Assembly: GCA_017645275.1 (NCBI GenBank)
Contig: JAGCPH010000006.1
Location: forward strand, 1 to 39,570
Direction: 5' to 3'
Length of the DNA stretch: 39,570 bases
From: Bacteroidales bacterium
Lineage (GTDB): Bacteria > Bacteroidota > Bacteroidia > Bacteroidales > F082
This document shows positions 17,056-24,894 of the stretch, piece after piece. The first letter of the stretch is position 1, and each line of letters opens with the position of its first letter. A program made the translations under genes and the position numbers. The notes below the pieces were generated by a model. That model made no database searches. It worked only from the letters and a program-made list of their open reading frames with translations, and was not told the origin of the DNA.

Positions 17056-18266
17056 CAGTCTTCTTTTTTGCCGTTATATTGCAGTTTTGCCCTTGTAAAT
17101 GGCTTGTTTCTGTCAAAAAGGTAACGATATGTGATATGTGTCTTGTAATGCTCTGCGCCTGCGTGTTCCACGATCTTGAGCATCGGTGGGTTGAAATCGC
17201 CTATCCAATTGATTTGCAATTCTTTATATTTGAATTTACGCTTTATTGCCTGTGCTTCGAGCGAGCATACCAGACCTGATTCGAGGCCTTTTTTACGATG
17301 TTCGGGCACTATGCCGAATACGAGCGAGATGGCGCGGTCGCAGATTCTGGCGATTTTTACTCTCCAAAAGACGCGTAATGCATTGAAACCCTTATCATTA
17401 CCATTCAAACCTTTATAAATCTGATTAAGGTCGATCATCATGAGGAAGAAGCCGACGGGTTCGCCTTTATAATAAGCGAAATGCATCAGTCTTGGGTCAA
17501 TGATTGGCTTCAAGCTTTTTAATAAGGCTACCGCATGTTGTCTGGTAAGCTTAGCTGTGCCTGGTATCGAGCCCCATGATTTGTTGTATATCGTCAGGAA
17601 ATCATCGGCATAGCGGTCGATTTTGCGTCTGTCGAGGATTTCGAAGGAATAATCTGGATTTTCGTAAATGCGATGCGCTTTCTCGTGGAGGATAGGGTCG
17701 AAGCCGCCTGGTGTGAGGCTGCGACGGAATGTCAATTGCTTGAAATAATCCTTAAAGCCATAATTCTCAAAGAGTTGGTTATAATAAGGATAGTTGTACG
17801 GCATGTTATAGATCGGGTCGGTGAAGCCTTCTGCGAGGCATCCCCAGAAATAGTCGCGGTCGCCAAAGTTTATTGGGCCGTCCATGGCCTCATAGCCGCG
17901 TTCTTCAAGCCATTTCTTGGCAGCGTCGAAGAGAGTGTTGGCTGCTTCCTGATCGTCGATGCAGTCGAAGAAGCCGCAACCGCCGGTTTTCTGGCCATTT
18001 TCCTCGTTTTCATAGACTTTTGAGGTCTTCTCGTCATAAAAAACGGCGATTCTTCCGACTATTTTACCTCTTTCGTTGGTCAGATAGTATCGTGTGGCGT
18101 CGCCGTGACGGAAAAGCTTGTTGTCCTCGCGGTTGAAGACGTGTTCCACTTCGCGGTCGAGAGGCCTGACGTAATGAGGGTCGTGTCTATATAGTTTAGC
18201 TGGAAATGCAAGCCATTGCTTGATTTCGTGCTTAGTCGTTACCTCGTGAATCGTGTATTTTGACAT
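17055..18266 (-). CDS. GNAT-superfamily acetyltransferase-like protein
   Basis: This is a 403-aa protein from the ATG at 18266; an in-frame ATG at 18281 overlaps the likely -7 element and is less likely. The N-terminal part has [14 protein letters not shown] followed by [48 protein letters not shown]. This is a GNAT-like fold pattern known in a Bacteroidetes family of about 380-400 aa. The C-terminal half has a second GNAT-like unit ([14 protein letters not shown], then [50 protein letters not shown]). No substrate is known to me. It is the first gene of the leftward operon with lolD, the TPR gene and the cyuA-like gene. Confidence 0.75.
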   Translation of the reverse strand: MSKYTIHEVTTKHEIKQWLAFPAKLYRHDPHYVRPLDREVEHVFNREDNKLFRHGDATRYYLTNERGKIVGRIAVFYDEKTSKVYENEENGQKTGGCGFFDCIDDQEAANTLFDAAKKWLEERGYEAMDGPINFGDRDYFWGCLAEGFTDPIYNMPYNYPYYNQLFENYGFKDYFKQLTFRRSLTPGGFDPILHEKAHRIYENPDYSFEILDRRKIDRYADDFLTIYNKSWGSIPGTAKLTRQHAVALLKSLKPIIDPRLMHFAYYKGEPVGFFLMMIDLNQIYKGLNGNDKGFNALRVFWRVKIARICDRAISLVFGIVPEHRKKGLESGLVCSLEAQAIKRKFKYKELQINWIGDFNPPMLKIVEHAGAEHYKTHITYRYLFDRNKPFTRAKLQYNGKKED

Positions 18267-18274
18267 CAAATTTT

Positions 18275-18306
18275 TTTGCAAAAATAAAGAAAATTTTGTA
18301 ATTTTG
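18275..18306. promoter_or_regulatory. divergent promoters for the GNAT operon (-) and nth (+)
   Basis: On the plus strand TTTG (18275-18278) and TAATTTTG (18299-18306) are 20 bp apart and drive nth. On the minus strand TATTTTTG (18286 to 18279) is the -7 element for the GNAT gene. The plus -33 and the minus -7 meet in the palindrome TTTGCAAA (18275-18282). Both transcripts would have leaders of roughly 7-12 nt. Confidence 0.6.
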
Positions 18307-18324
18307 TTGTGAAATTTTAAAAAA

Positions 18325-18984
18325 ATGAAAAAGATTGATATTCAAGCGAAATACGATAAATTTATCGAATATTTCGAGGTCGCGATGCCTGTAGCAGAGT
18401 CGGAGTTGCAGTTTATGAATCCGTATCAGCTTGTTGTGGCGGTGGCATTGTCGGCCCAATGCACCGACAAACGTGTTAATATGACTACGCCGGCGTTTTT
18501 TGAGCGTTTCCCTGATGCGAAGTCGTTGTCGGAGGCTTCGCAATATGAAGTGTATCAATTGATTAAATCGATTTCGTATCCGAATAACAAAGCCAAGAAC
18601 TTGATAGGGATGGCGAAGGCCTTGGTCGCTGATTTTGATGGTGTTGTCCCTGATAATCTTGAAGATTTGCAAAAGTTACCTGGGGTGGGGCGCAAGACTG
18701 CCAATGTGGTGATGGCTGTGGCGTTCGACAAGCCTGCAATGCCGGTGGATACTCATGTTTTCAGAGTCTCGGCAAGGATTGGTCTGACAAAGAATGCTAA
18801 AACTCCGCTTGAGACCGAAAAACAACTTGTGGCTCATATCCCTCAGAAACTGCTGCCGAAAGCGCATCATTGGCTGATTTTACACGGCAGATACGTTTGC
18901 ATGGCACGCAAGCCGAAATGTGATGAATGCGGAATCAAAAATATTTGCGATTTTTATCAAAAAAAAGACAAAAAAGTTTGCTGA
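18325..18984 (+). CDS. nth: endonuclease III (base-excision repair DNA glycosylase/AP lyase)
   Basis: This is a 219-aa protein of usual family length. The helix-hairpin-helix LPGVGRKTA carries the catalytic Lys124 and VDTHVFR carries the catalytic Asp142, as in HhH-GPD glycosylases. The C-terminal cysteines 192, 199, 202 and 208 have the C-x6-C-x2-C-x5-C spacing of the [4Fe-4S] cluster. The enzyme removes oxidised pyrimidines from DNA and nicks the abasic site. The recA promoter begins inside its last codons. Confidence 0.95.
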   Translation: MKKIDIQAKYDKFIEYFEVAMPVAESELQFMNPYQLVVAVALSAQCTDKRVNMTTPAFFERFPDAKSLSEASQYEVYQLIKSISYPNNKAKNLIGMAKALVADFDGVVPDNLEDLQKLPGVGRKTANVVMAVAFDKPAMPVDTHVFRVSARIGLTKNAKTPLETEKQLVAHIPQKLLPKAHHWLILHGRYVCMARKPKCDECGIKNICDFYQKKDKKVC

Positions 18985-19007
18985 TTCAAAAAAAATGTTT
19001 ATATTTG
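18977..19007 (+). promoter_or_regulatory. recA promoter
   Basis: TTTG at 18977-18980, a 19-bp spacer and TATATTTG at 19000-19007 give an exact match to the Bacteroidota TTTG-N19-TAnnTTTG promoter. The -33 element overlaps the end of nth. The start site should be near 19012-19014. Confidence 0.75.
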
Positions 19008-19011
19008 TAGC

Positions 19012-19052
19012 GTTACAGTTTGATTAAAAACTCGTCAAAATCAAGCTGTAGC
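19012..19052 (+). promoter_or_regulatory. hairpin at the 5' end of the recA transcript
   Basis: Bases 19012-19025 pair with 19039-19052 over 14 positions, two of them G-U, leaving a 13-base loop. The hairpin begins at about the predicted transcription start and lies about 57 bases before the recA ATG. It could protect the mRNA 5' end or act in regulation. Confidence 0.55.
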
Positions 19053-19108
19053 ATTTGGGATTATTAATTATTGTGATTATTAACTTATTGATTTAAAACT
19101 ATTTAGAA

Positions 19109-20146
19109 ATGGCAAGTAAGAATATTGAGGAAGATGTCGAGAAAGTGAGACAAGAGAAACTTAAGGCTTTGGAAGCCACATTGGGAAATATTGAAAAGTC
19201 GTTCGGAAAGGGTAGTATCATGCGTTTGGGCGACAACCATCAGGAGAAAATCGATTCAATATCAACTGGTTCAATTGGTTTGGACTATGCGTTGGGAATC
19301 GGCGGCATGCCGCGTGGCAGAATCATCGAGGTGTTCGGACCTGAGAGTTCTGGTAAGACGACCTTGGCACTACACGTCATTGCAGAGGCTCAGAAACAGG
19401 GTGGAATTGGTGCATTTATAGACGCAGAGCATGCTTTTGACCGTTTCTATGCAAAGAAATTGGGCGTTGACATTGAGAATCTGCTGGTGTCGCAGCCTGA
19501 CAACGGCGAACAGGCATTGGAAATAGCTGAAAACCTTATCCGTTCGGGTGCTATCGATGTCATTGTGATTGACTCAGTGGCCGCATTAACACCTAAGAGC
19601 GAGATTGAGGGCGAGATGGGCGATAGCAAGATGGGTCTTCAGGCACGTTTGATGTCGCAGGCGATGCGTAAGTTGACAGCGACAATCAGCAAGACATCGA
19701 CGGTGTGTATCTTCATCAACCAGTTGCGTGAGAAGATAGGTGTTATGTTTGGAAATCCTGAGACTACAACGGGCGGAAATGCCTTGAAATTCTATAGCTC
19801 GGTGCGTCTTGACATCCGTAAGGTCAGTCAGATTAAGGATGGTGAAAACATCATGGGCAACCGTGTGAAGGTGAAAGTGGTGAAGAACAAAGTGGCACCG
19901 CCGTTCAGGAAAGCTGAGTTTGACATCCTTTATGGTGAAGGAATTTCACGTATCGGTGAGATTATTGACTTGGGCGTAGAGCTTAATATCATTAAGAAAA
20001 GTGGCTCGTGGTTCAGTTACAATGACACTAAGCTCGGGCAGGGCAGGGATGCTCTCAAGAAACTGCTTGATGAGAATCCGGAGTTGTGCGATGAGCTGAT
20101 ACAGAAGATCACTGAAGCGTTGAAAGATACTGATCAAGATTTGTAA
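19109..20146 (+). CDS. recA: RecA recombinase
   Basis: This 345-aa protein has Walker A GPESSGKT (77-84), [10 protein letters not shown]-like [19 protein letters not shown], the Walker B strand [22 protein letters not shown] leading into loop L1, [22 protein letters not shown] (loop L2) and the C-terminal domain ending in an acidic tail. RecA catalyses strand exchange and activates the SOS response. It has its own consensus promoter and a leader of about 95 nt holding a 14-bp hairpin. I saw no obvious LexA-like dyad overlapping the promoter. It is followed after 21 bases by a TPR lipoprotein gene. Confidence 0.97.
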   Translation: MASKNIEEDVEKVRQEKLKALEATLGNIEKSFGKGSIMRLGDNHQEKIDSISTGSIGLDYALGIGGMPRGRIIEVFGPESSGKTTLALHVIAEAQKQGGIGAFIDAEHAFDRFYAKKLGVDIENLLVSQPDNGEQALEIAENLIRSGAIDVIVIDSVAALTPKSEIEGEMGDSKMGLQARLMSQAMRKLTATISKTSTVCIFINQLREKIGVMFGNPETTTGGNALKFYSSVRLDIRKVSQIKDGENIMGNRVKVKVVKNKVAPPFRKAEFDILYGEGISRIGEIIDLGVELNIIKKSGSWFSYNDTKLGQGRDALKKLLDENPELCDELIQKITEALKDTDQDL

Positions 20147-20167
20147 TTTATTGAATATCAGATACTA

Positions 20168-21163
20168 ATGAAAAGAGTTTTTCTGGCATTGGCTTGCGTG
20201 ATAATGCTCGCAAGTTGTTCGGATGTTAGCGAGGATAAGAATGCTAAAACAAATGATAATCAGAGTGTTATGATTCCTGAAGAAGGATTCGTATCTGATT
20301 CTCTAGATGTTGACGGCTACGTTGCAAGAGCACGATGGTATTTGGCTAATGAACAGGTGGGGAATGCTATCCGTGACATCAATAGTGCATTGTCAATCGA
20401 TGGCAAGAATGTTGACGCATTGCTTGTGTTGGCAGATATCTATTATGCTTTGGGTGACCAAGACAATATCTTGTTGACGTTGAATAAAGCCTCGGAGATA
20501 GCTCCTATGGATTCGCGTCCGATTGTCAAACTGGCAGAGCTGAGTTTCCTTCAGGGAAATGTCAATATGGCAAATGCATATATTGATAAAGCATTGGAAC
20601 TCAATAGCATAAATCCTCAGGCATATTATATGCGAGGAATTATCTATATGTCGAAGAACGACACCGTACAGGCTTTAAAGCAGTTCATGAAGTCGAGAGA
20701 CCAAGATGACAGTTTCATTGATCCTGTGTTGCAGATTGCCAATATCTATGCGGTTCAGCGCAACCCGATGGCTCGTGATTTCTATAATCAGGCCATAATG
20801 TTGGAACCGGATAACTATGCTATCTATTATGATTTGGCGATGTATCTGCAAGACAACGGCAATCCGGAGAAGGCGTTGGAGATTTACGACACTTTGGATG
20901 TCAAGATGCCTGGAAGCTACCAGATCTTATTCAATAAAGGATATGTGAATCTTGTGTATCTCAATGAGTATGACGAAGCCATTGAGTGTTTCGACAATGC
21001 ATTGGAAATCAATCCGAAATCTGTCGATGCCATGTTAAACAAAGGCGTGGCGTATGAACAGAAGGGCGATTATAGGACGGCAAAAAGCATCTATCTCCAG
21101 ATATTAAAGGTTAATCCTAATTATCAGCTGGCGATAGATGCTTTGCACAGGATAGGCGAGTGA
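20168..21163 (+). CDS. TPR-repeat lipoprotein
   Basis: This is a 331-aa protein. The signal peptide ends in lipobox LASC (Cys17). Residues 50-330 are consecutive TPR units (about seven), with clear examples in ARWYLANEQVGNAIRDINSALSIDGK, ADIYYALGDQDNILLTLNKASEIAP and YDEAIECFDNALEINPKSVDAM. It is probably a protein-interaction module tethered to a membrane on the periplasmic side. It is likely transcribed with recA (21-base gap). Its stop codon directly abuts the stop codon of the opposite-strand phosphomutase gene. Confidence 0.85.
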   Translation: MKRVFLALACVIMLASCSDVSEDKNAKTNDNQSVMIPEEGFVSDSLDVDGYVARARWYLANEQVGNAIRDINSALSIDGKNVDALLVLADIYYALGDQDNILLTLNKASEIAPMDSRPIVKLAELSFLQGNVNMANAYIDKALELNSINPQAYYMRGIIYMSKNDTVQALKQFMKSRDQDDSFIDPVLQIANIYAVQRNPMARDFYNQAIMLEPDNYAIYYDLAMYLQDNGNPEKALEIYDTLDVKMPGSYQILFNKGYVNLVYLNEYDEAIECFDNALEINPKSVDAMLNKGVAYEQKGDYRTAKSIYLQILKVNPNYQLAIDALHRIGE

Positions 21164-22909
21164 TTACGCCTGTTGTGGCTCTATGAACAGTTTGGCGAGC
21201 TCATCGAGGTTCTCGTTGAGTTCCTGTTCCACGCCGTGCAGCTCTCCAAGCTTCTCGAGAGGTTCGTTCATGCTGAAGTAGAACTTGATCTTAGGCTCTG
21301 TGCCTGAAGGTCTTACGCTTACTTTGATGCTGTCTTCGGTGAAGAACTGAAGTACATCCGATTTCGGGAGATTGATGACTGTCTCTACGCCGAAGTTCAT
21401 GTCTTTGCTGATTCCGAGTTTGTAATCTCTGATTTCAGTGATTCTGGAGCCAAGGAGGTTCTTAGGCGGGTTAGTTCTGAACTGAAGCATCATATTCTTG
21501 ATTTCTTCGATGCCGCTGATACCTTTCTTGGTGAGTGACACGAGTTTCTCTCTATACACGCCGAATTCCATGTATATCTCTTTCAGTATCTGATAGAGTG
21601 TGCGGCCTTGTTCGGCTGCCCATGCTGTGGCTTCGGCGAGCATGAAGCATGTGATGATGGCATCTTTGTCGCGTACGAAGTCACCGACAAGGAAGCCGTA
21701 ACTCTCTTCGCCGCCGCAGATGAACTGTTCTTCCGGCTTGTTGAGAATCTTGTCGGCGATGTACTTGAATCCCGTGAGCACATCGTATGTTTTGACATTG
21801 AACTTGTCGGCAATCTTTATCAGTAAGTCGCTGGTTACTATGGTCTTAACGATGAATTCCTTGCCAGTGAGCTTGCCGAGTTCCTCCCAACGTGTGAGGA
21901 TGTAATAGGTGAGAATGCTTGCTGTTTGGTTGCCGTTGAGCAGCAGGAACTCTCCGTTGTCGTCTCTCACTGCTACACCCACGCGGTCAGCGTCAGGGTC
22001 GGTGGCGAGAACTACATCGGCTTTCATGGCTTTGGCTTTCTCGATAGCCATGCTCATTGCTGCCGGCTCTTCGGGGTTTGGAGACACAACAGTTGGGAAG
22101 TTGCCGTCTGTAACCATCTGTTCCTCAACAGGATAGAAGTTTTTAAATCCTGCTTTGGCGAACAACTTAGGCATAACTTGGCCACCAGTGCCATGGATAG
22201 GAGTGTAGACAAACGATAGGTTTTTGTGCTTCTTTATCAGTTTCGGTGACAAAGAGAGGCTCATGACCTTGTTGAGATAAATCTCATCGAATTCGTCGCC
22301 CAGCATCTCGAGGAGTTTGGCGTTGCCTTTACGTTTCACCATTGAGATGTCGGTGATTTTCTGCACTTCGGCGATGATGTTTTTGTCGTGTGGAGCCACA
22401 ATCTGACCTCCGTCTTCCCAGTAGACCTTGTAGCCGTTATATTCCTTCGGATTGTGCGATGCTGTCACCACAATACCTGATTGGCAATGCAGTTCGCGGA
22501 TTGCGAATGAGAGTTCTGGTGTTGGGCGTAAAGCGCTGAATAAGAACACTTTAATACCGTTGGCTGTCATGACGTCGGCGGTGATTTTGGCAAATTCCTT
22601 GCTGTTGTTGCGGCAGTCGTAAGCAATAGCAATCTGTGGCGTTTTCATGTCGGCGAACTTCATTTTGATGTAGTTAGCCAGTCCTTGGGTAGCCATTGCC
22701 ACGGTGTAAATGTTCATTCTGTTTGTTCCGACGCCCATGATGCCACGCAAACCGCCTGTTCCGAATTCCAGGATGCGGTAGAAACTCTCGGTGAGCTCGT
22801 TAGGGTCGTTATCGATCAGATACTGAACCTGTTTTCTCGTTTCTGCATCGTATTGGCTTGATAACCAAGACTTCGCCTTTTCAATGATTTCAGGTGTAGC
22901 GTTTTCCAT
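21164..22909 (-). CDS. phosphohexomutase (phosphoglucomutase/phosphomannomutase family)
   Basis: This 581-aa enzyme has the four conserved loops of the family: catalytic TASHNP with Ser151, metal-binding DPDADR, sugar-binding GGEESYGF and phosphate-binding RPSGTEPKIKFY. The length and the GTGGLRGIMG start match the phospho-sugar mutase group of about 570-600 aa common in Bacteroidetes and Firmicutes. It interconverts hexose 1- and 6-phosphates for glycogen, nucleotide-sugar or polysaccharide synthesis. The substrate choice is not resolved by sequence. A -7-like element (TAAATTTG on the minus strand, 22963 to 22956) lies in the end of the upstream gene. Confidence 0.92.
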   Translation of the reverse strand: MENATPEIIEKAKSWLSSQYDAETRKQVQYLIDNDPNELTESFYRILEFGTGGLRGIMGVGTNRMNIYTVAMATQGLANYIKMKFADMKTPQIAIAYDCRNNSKEFAKITADVMTANGIKVFLFSALRPTPELSFAIRELHCQSGIVVTASHNPKEYNGYKVYWEDGGQIVAPHDKNIIAEVQKITDISMVKRKGNAKLLEMLGDEFDEIYLNKVMSLSLSPKLIKKHKNLSFVYTPIHGTGGQVMPKLFAKAGFKNFYPVEEQMVTDGNFPTVVSPNPEEPAAMSMAIEKAKAMKADVVLATDPDADRVGVAVRDDNGEFLLLNGNQTASILTYYILTRWEELGKLTGKEFIVKTIVTSDLLIKIADKFNVKTYDVLTGFKYIADKILNKPEEQFICGGEESYGFLVGDFVRDKDAIITCFMLAEATAWAAEQGRTLYQILKEIYMEFGVYREKLVSLTKKGISGIEEIKNMMLQFRTNPPKNLLGSRITEIRDYKLGISKDMNFGVETVINLPKSDVLQFFTEDSIKVSVRPSGTEPKIKFYFSMNEPLEKLGELHGVEQELNENLDELAKLFIEPQQA

Positions 22910-22947
22910 AATTATATATTTAAGTTAATAATTCAATATTTGAAAAA

Positions 22948-23919
22948 TCACGTTGCAAATTTATATAAAAAACTAATACCAAGCGACTCTTTAAACTGAA
23001 GAATTGGCTTTAGTCGGCCATCGATATTGAATTTTACGTTGTCGTCGTATATAATGTGTACGTTGATAATCGTTGATACATATTTACTTATGGTGAATTT
23101 TATGCCTGTTTCCCAGTCAACATCGATATTCCATCGGTTGGCTCGGTTTGAGTCCATATAGTTATTGTAAAGGTTAAGTGTGGAAAAGATGCTGATATTG
23201 TTTTTAAATGTCTGGCGATATTTTATTATAAGGTTAAATCCGAGCTCGCCGAGGAATCGTTTTCCTGGAATCCAGGTGCTGTCGCCCTCCACTATGTTCC
23301 AATAGCCAGCCTCGACACCGAAAGCTCCTTGGTCGGCCAATGTCTGGTCGTTTACAAATGTAAATTTGCCAGCTGACGGACTAAAAAACACACTCACTAT
23401 ATCATGAATATTATAAGTGTAACCTATTGATAGTGTGAGATATGCAGGTGCAAAGAACTTGGAAATAGGTACAGAGTCGTTAGGGTAGGCGTAACCGTTG
23501 GTGAACTGTGTCTTCAGCATCGCCATGGATGTGAAAGTGAGGTTTTTATGGTTGTTGTGCGTCATTGTGACAGACGCTTCTAAACGGTCATCAGTCTTTT
23601 CCCAACGTTTGTCTTTCGTATAACCTTGACCTCCGTATATAAAAAGTCCTGTGGTAACGTATTTGAACATGCTGCGGTTGTAAGTGTGCCTGAAATTTGC
23701 AGAGATTTTACCGCTCATGGTACTCTCACCACCAGCCGCCCAATGTGTGATTGCCAGCTGATTGATTGTGAATCCAAAACTGCCATCCAGCTTGTGCCGA
23801 CTCTCTTTTTTTTCACCAATAGTATCCTGTGAATAGCATCTGTTTGTGTCAAACAAAAACAACACAAACAAAATGCCAATCACTAATACATTGATACTCT
23901 TGATGTTAGTTTTGGACAT
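22948..23919 (-). CDS. DUF3078 family outer-membrane/periplasmic protein
   Basis: This is a 323-aa protein. A signal peptide (about 1-30, ending CYSQ) is followed by alternating beta-strand patterns throughout. GFTINQLAITHWAAGGESTMSG is the recognisable opening of the DUF3078 family, and the last residues (GISFLYKFAT) end in an aromatic-rich strand, as in outer-membrane barrels. Function is unknown; family members are restricted mainly to Bacteroidetes. It is transcribed leftward from a promoter at 23993-23962 that interlocks with the promoter of the DUF1963 gene. Confidence 0.82.
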   Translation of the reverse strand: MSKTNIKSINVLVIGILFVLFLFDTNRCYSQDTIGEKKESRHKLDGSFGFTINQLAITHWAAGGESTMSGKISANFRHTYNRSMFKYVTTGLFIYGGQGYTKDKRWEKTDDRLEASVTMTHNNHKNLTFTSMAMLKTQFTNGYAYPNDSVPISKFFAPAYLTLSIGYTYNIHDIVSVFFSPSAGKFTFVNDQTLADQGAFGVEAGYWNIVEGDSTWIPGKRFLGELGFNLIIKYRQTFKNNISIFSTLNLYNNYMDSNRANRWNIDVDWETGIKFTISKYVSTIINVHIIYDDNVKFNIDGRLKPILQFKESLGISFLYKFAT

Positions 23920-23961
23920 TTACGTTTAAACAAATCTATTATTGTACTCGTTTTTCTTGTG

Positions 23962-23993
23962 CAAAAGTACAAAATATTAATTAAATTTGCAAA
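23962..23993. promoter_or_regulatory. divergent promoters for DUF3078 (-) and DUF1963 (+) genes
   Basis: On the minus strand TTTG (23993 to 23990), 20 bp and TACTTTTG (23969 to 23962). On the plus strand TAAATTTG (23982-23989), with a TTG at 23957-23959. The plus -7 and the minus -33 meet in the palindrome TTTGCAAA (23986-23993). Confidence 0.6.
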
Positions 23994-24003
23994 AAATTAT
24001 TGT

Positions 24004-24621
24004 ATGAATTCGATAAAAATTATTACAAAAAAGACGGATGAGGATCTTTTCATGCAAAGCAAATGGTGGGGAAATCCTGATATGCCAGTAAATTATGAGG
24101 TTCCCGACGATTTGACCTTCATCTGTCAGATACGATGCGACGAGATTGCTGAGTTTGATGACGAGAACTTGCTTCCACACAAGGGGATGTTGTATTTTTT
24201 TGCCGCAATTGACTATTATTTCGGCAATTTCGACTCATATTACCCGAAGGATTTTTATTGGAATAATGATGATGTGAAGGTGTTTTATGTAGAAGATATT
24301 GATAATCAGACGTTTGAACAAGTTGTTTTTGTAGATGATGACGGCAAACCTATTGCTATGAAAGAAATGAAAATAATATTTTCTAAGGCAGATGCAATGT
24401 GTGACGGCAATAAAATGTTGGGCGTGCCATACAATCGCGAATGGGAAGATTGGGACGAACCATACAATGGTTGGACAGAACTTCTGCAAGTTGATTCCGA
24501 TGATTATGAAGACTGTACCCTGAACTTTATTGATTGGGGCATGCTACATATTTTAATAAATCCTAAAGATTTGAAAGACAGAGATTTTAATAAAGTTACT
24601 TCATGTATTTGTTCAACATAA
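24004..24621 (+). CDS. DUF1963 (YwqG-like) family protein
   Basis: This is a 205-aa protein from the ATG at 24004; the longer frame from 23959 would run through the promoter at 23982-23989. KWWGNPDMPVNYE near the start, FICQIRCDEIAEFDDENLLPHKGMLYFFAAIDYYF in the middle and LLQVDSD...NFIDWGMLHILINPKDL near the end are the family's order of motifs (a product of the DUF1963/YwqG type). Function is unknown. It is cytoplasmic, with no signal peptide. It is followed after 6 bases by a small acidic protein gene with which it forms a two-gene unit. Confidence 0.82.
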   Translation: MNSIKIITKKTDEDLFMQSKWWGNPDMPVNYEVPDDLTFICQIRCDEIAEFDDENLLPHKGMLYFFAAIDYYFGNFDSYYPKDFYWNNDDVKVFYVEDIDNQTFEQVVFVDDDGKPIAMKEMKIIFSKADAMCDGNKMLGVPYNREWEDWDEPYNGWTELLQVDSDDYEDCTLNFIDWGMLHILINPKDLKDRDFNKVTSCICST

Positions 24622-24627
24622 AAAACT

Positions 24628-24894
24628 ATGAAAAAATCTTTTTACGACGAGTATGAGGAGCGGGATTTTGAAGTCGAAATACCTGATGAATTGTACAAAA
24701 AAGCATACGAAGAAAACGATTATGATGCTTTGTACGAAGTGGGTATAATTTTGGAAACGGAAACCGAGATTTCACTTGCTGTAGTAGCAGAAATCATGGA
24801 GGAGGCGTACGCTGACGGTGAAGGCAGCGAAGACGCCTACGAATGGCTTCTCGATTACCGTCATCCTGACGGCGGATATGACGCCTGGAGTTAG
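24628..24894 (+). CDS. small acidic protein of unknown function
   Basis: This is an 88-aa, very acidic protein (Asp/Glu about one residue in three) predicted to be helical. The middle part (LYKKAYEENDYDALYEVGIILETE) resembles one Sel1/TPR-type helical hairpin, but a single unit is weak evidence. The end, EWLLDYRHPDGGYDAWS, is aromatic-rich. It starts 6 bases after the DUF1963 gene. Its last four bases overlap the end of uvrA on the other strand. Confidence 0.7.
   Translation: MKKSFYDEYEERDFEVEIPDELYKKAYEENDYDALYEVGIILETETEISLAVVAEIMEEAYADGEGSEDAYEWLLDYRHPDGGYDAWS

Noticed and set aside
18232-18672. 146-codon minus-strand frame opposite nth
   Set aside because: It is the complement of a clear endonuclease III gene with intact motifs.
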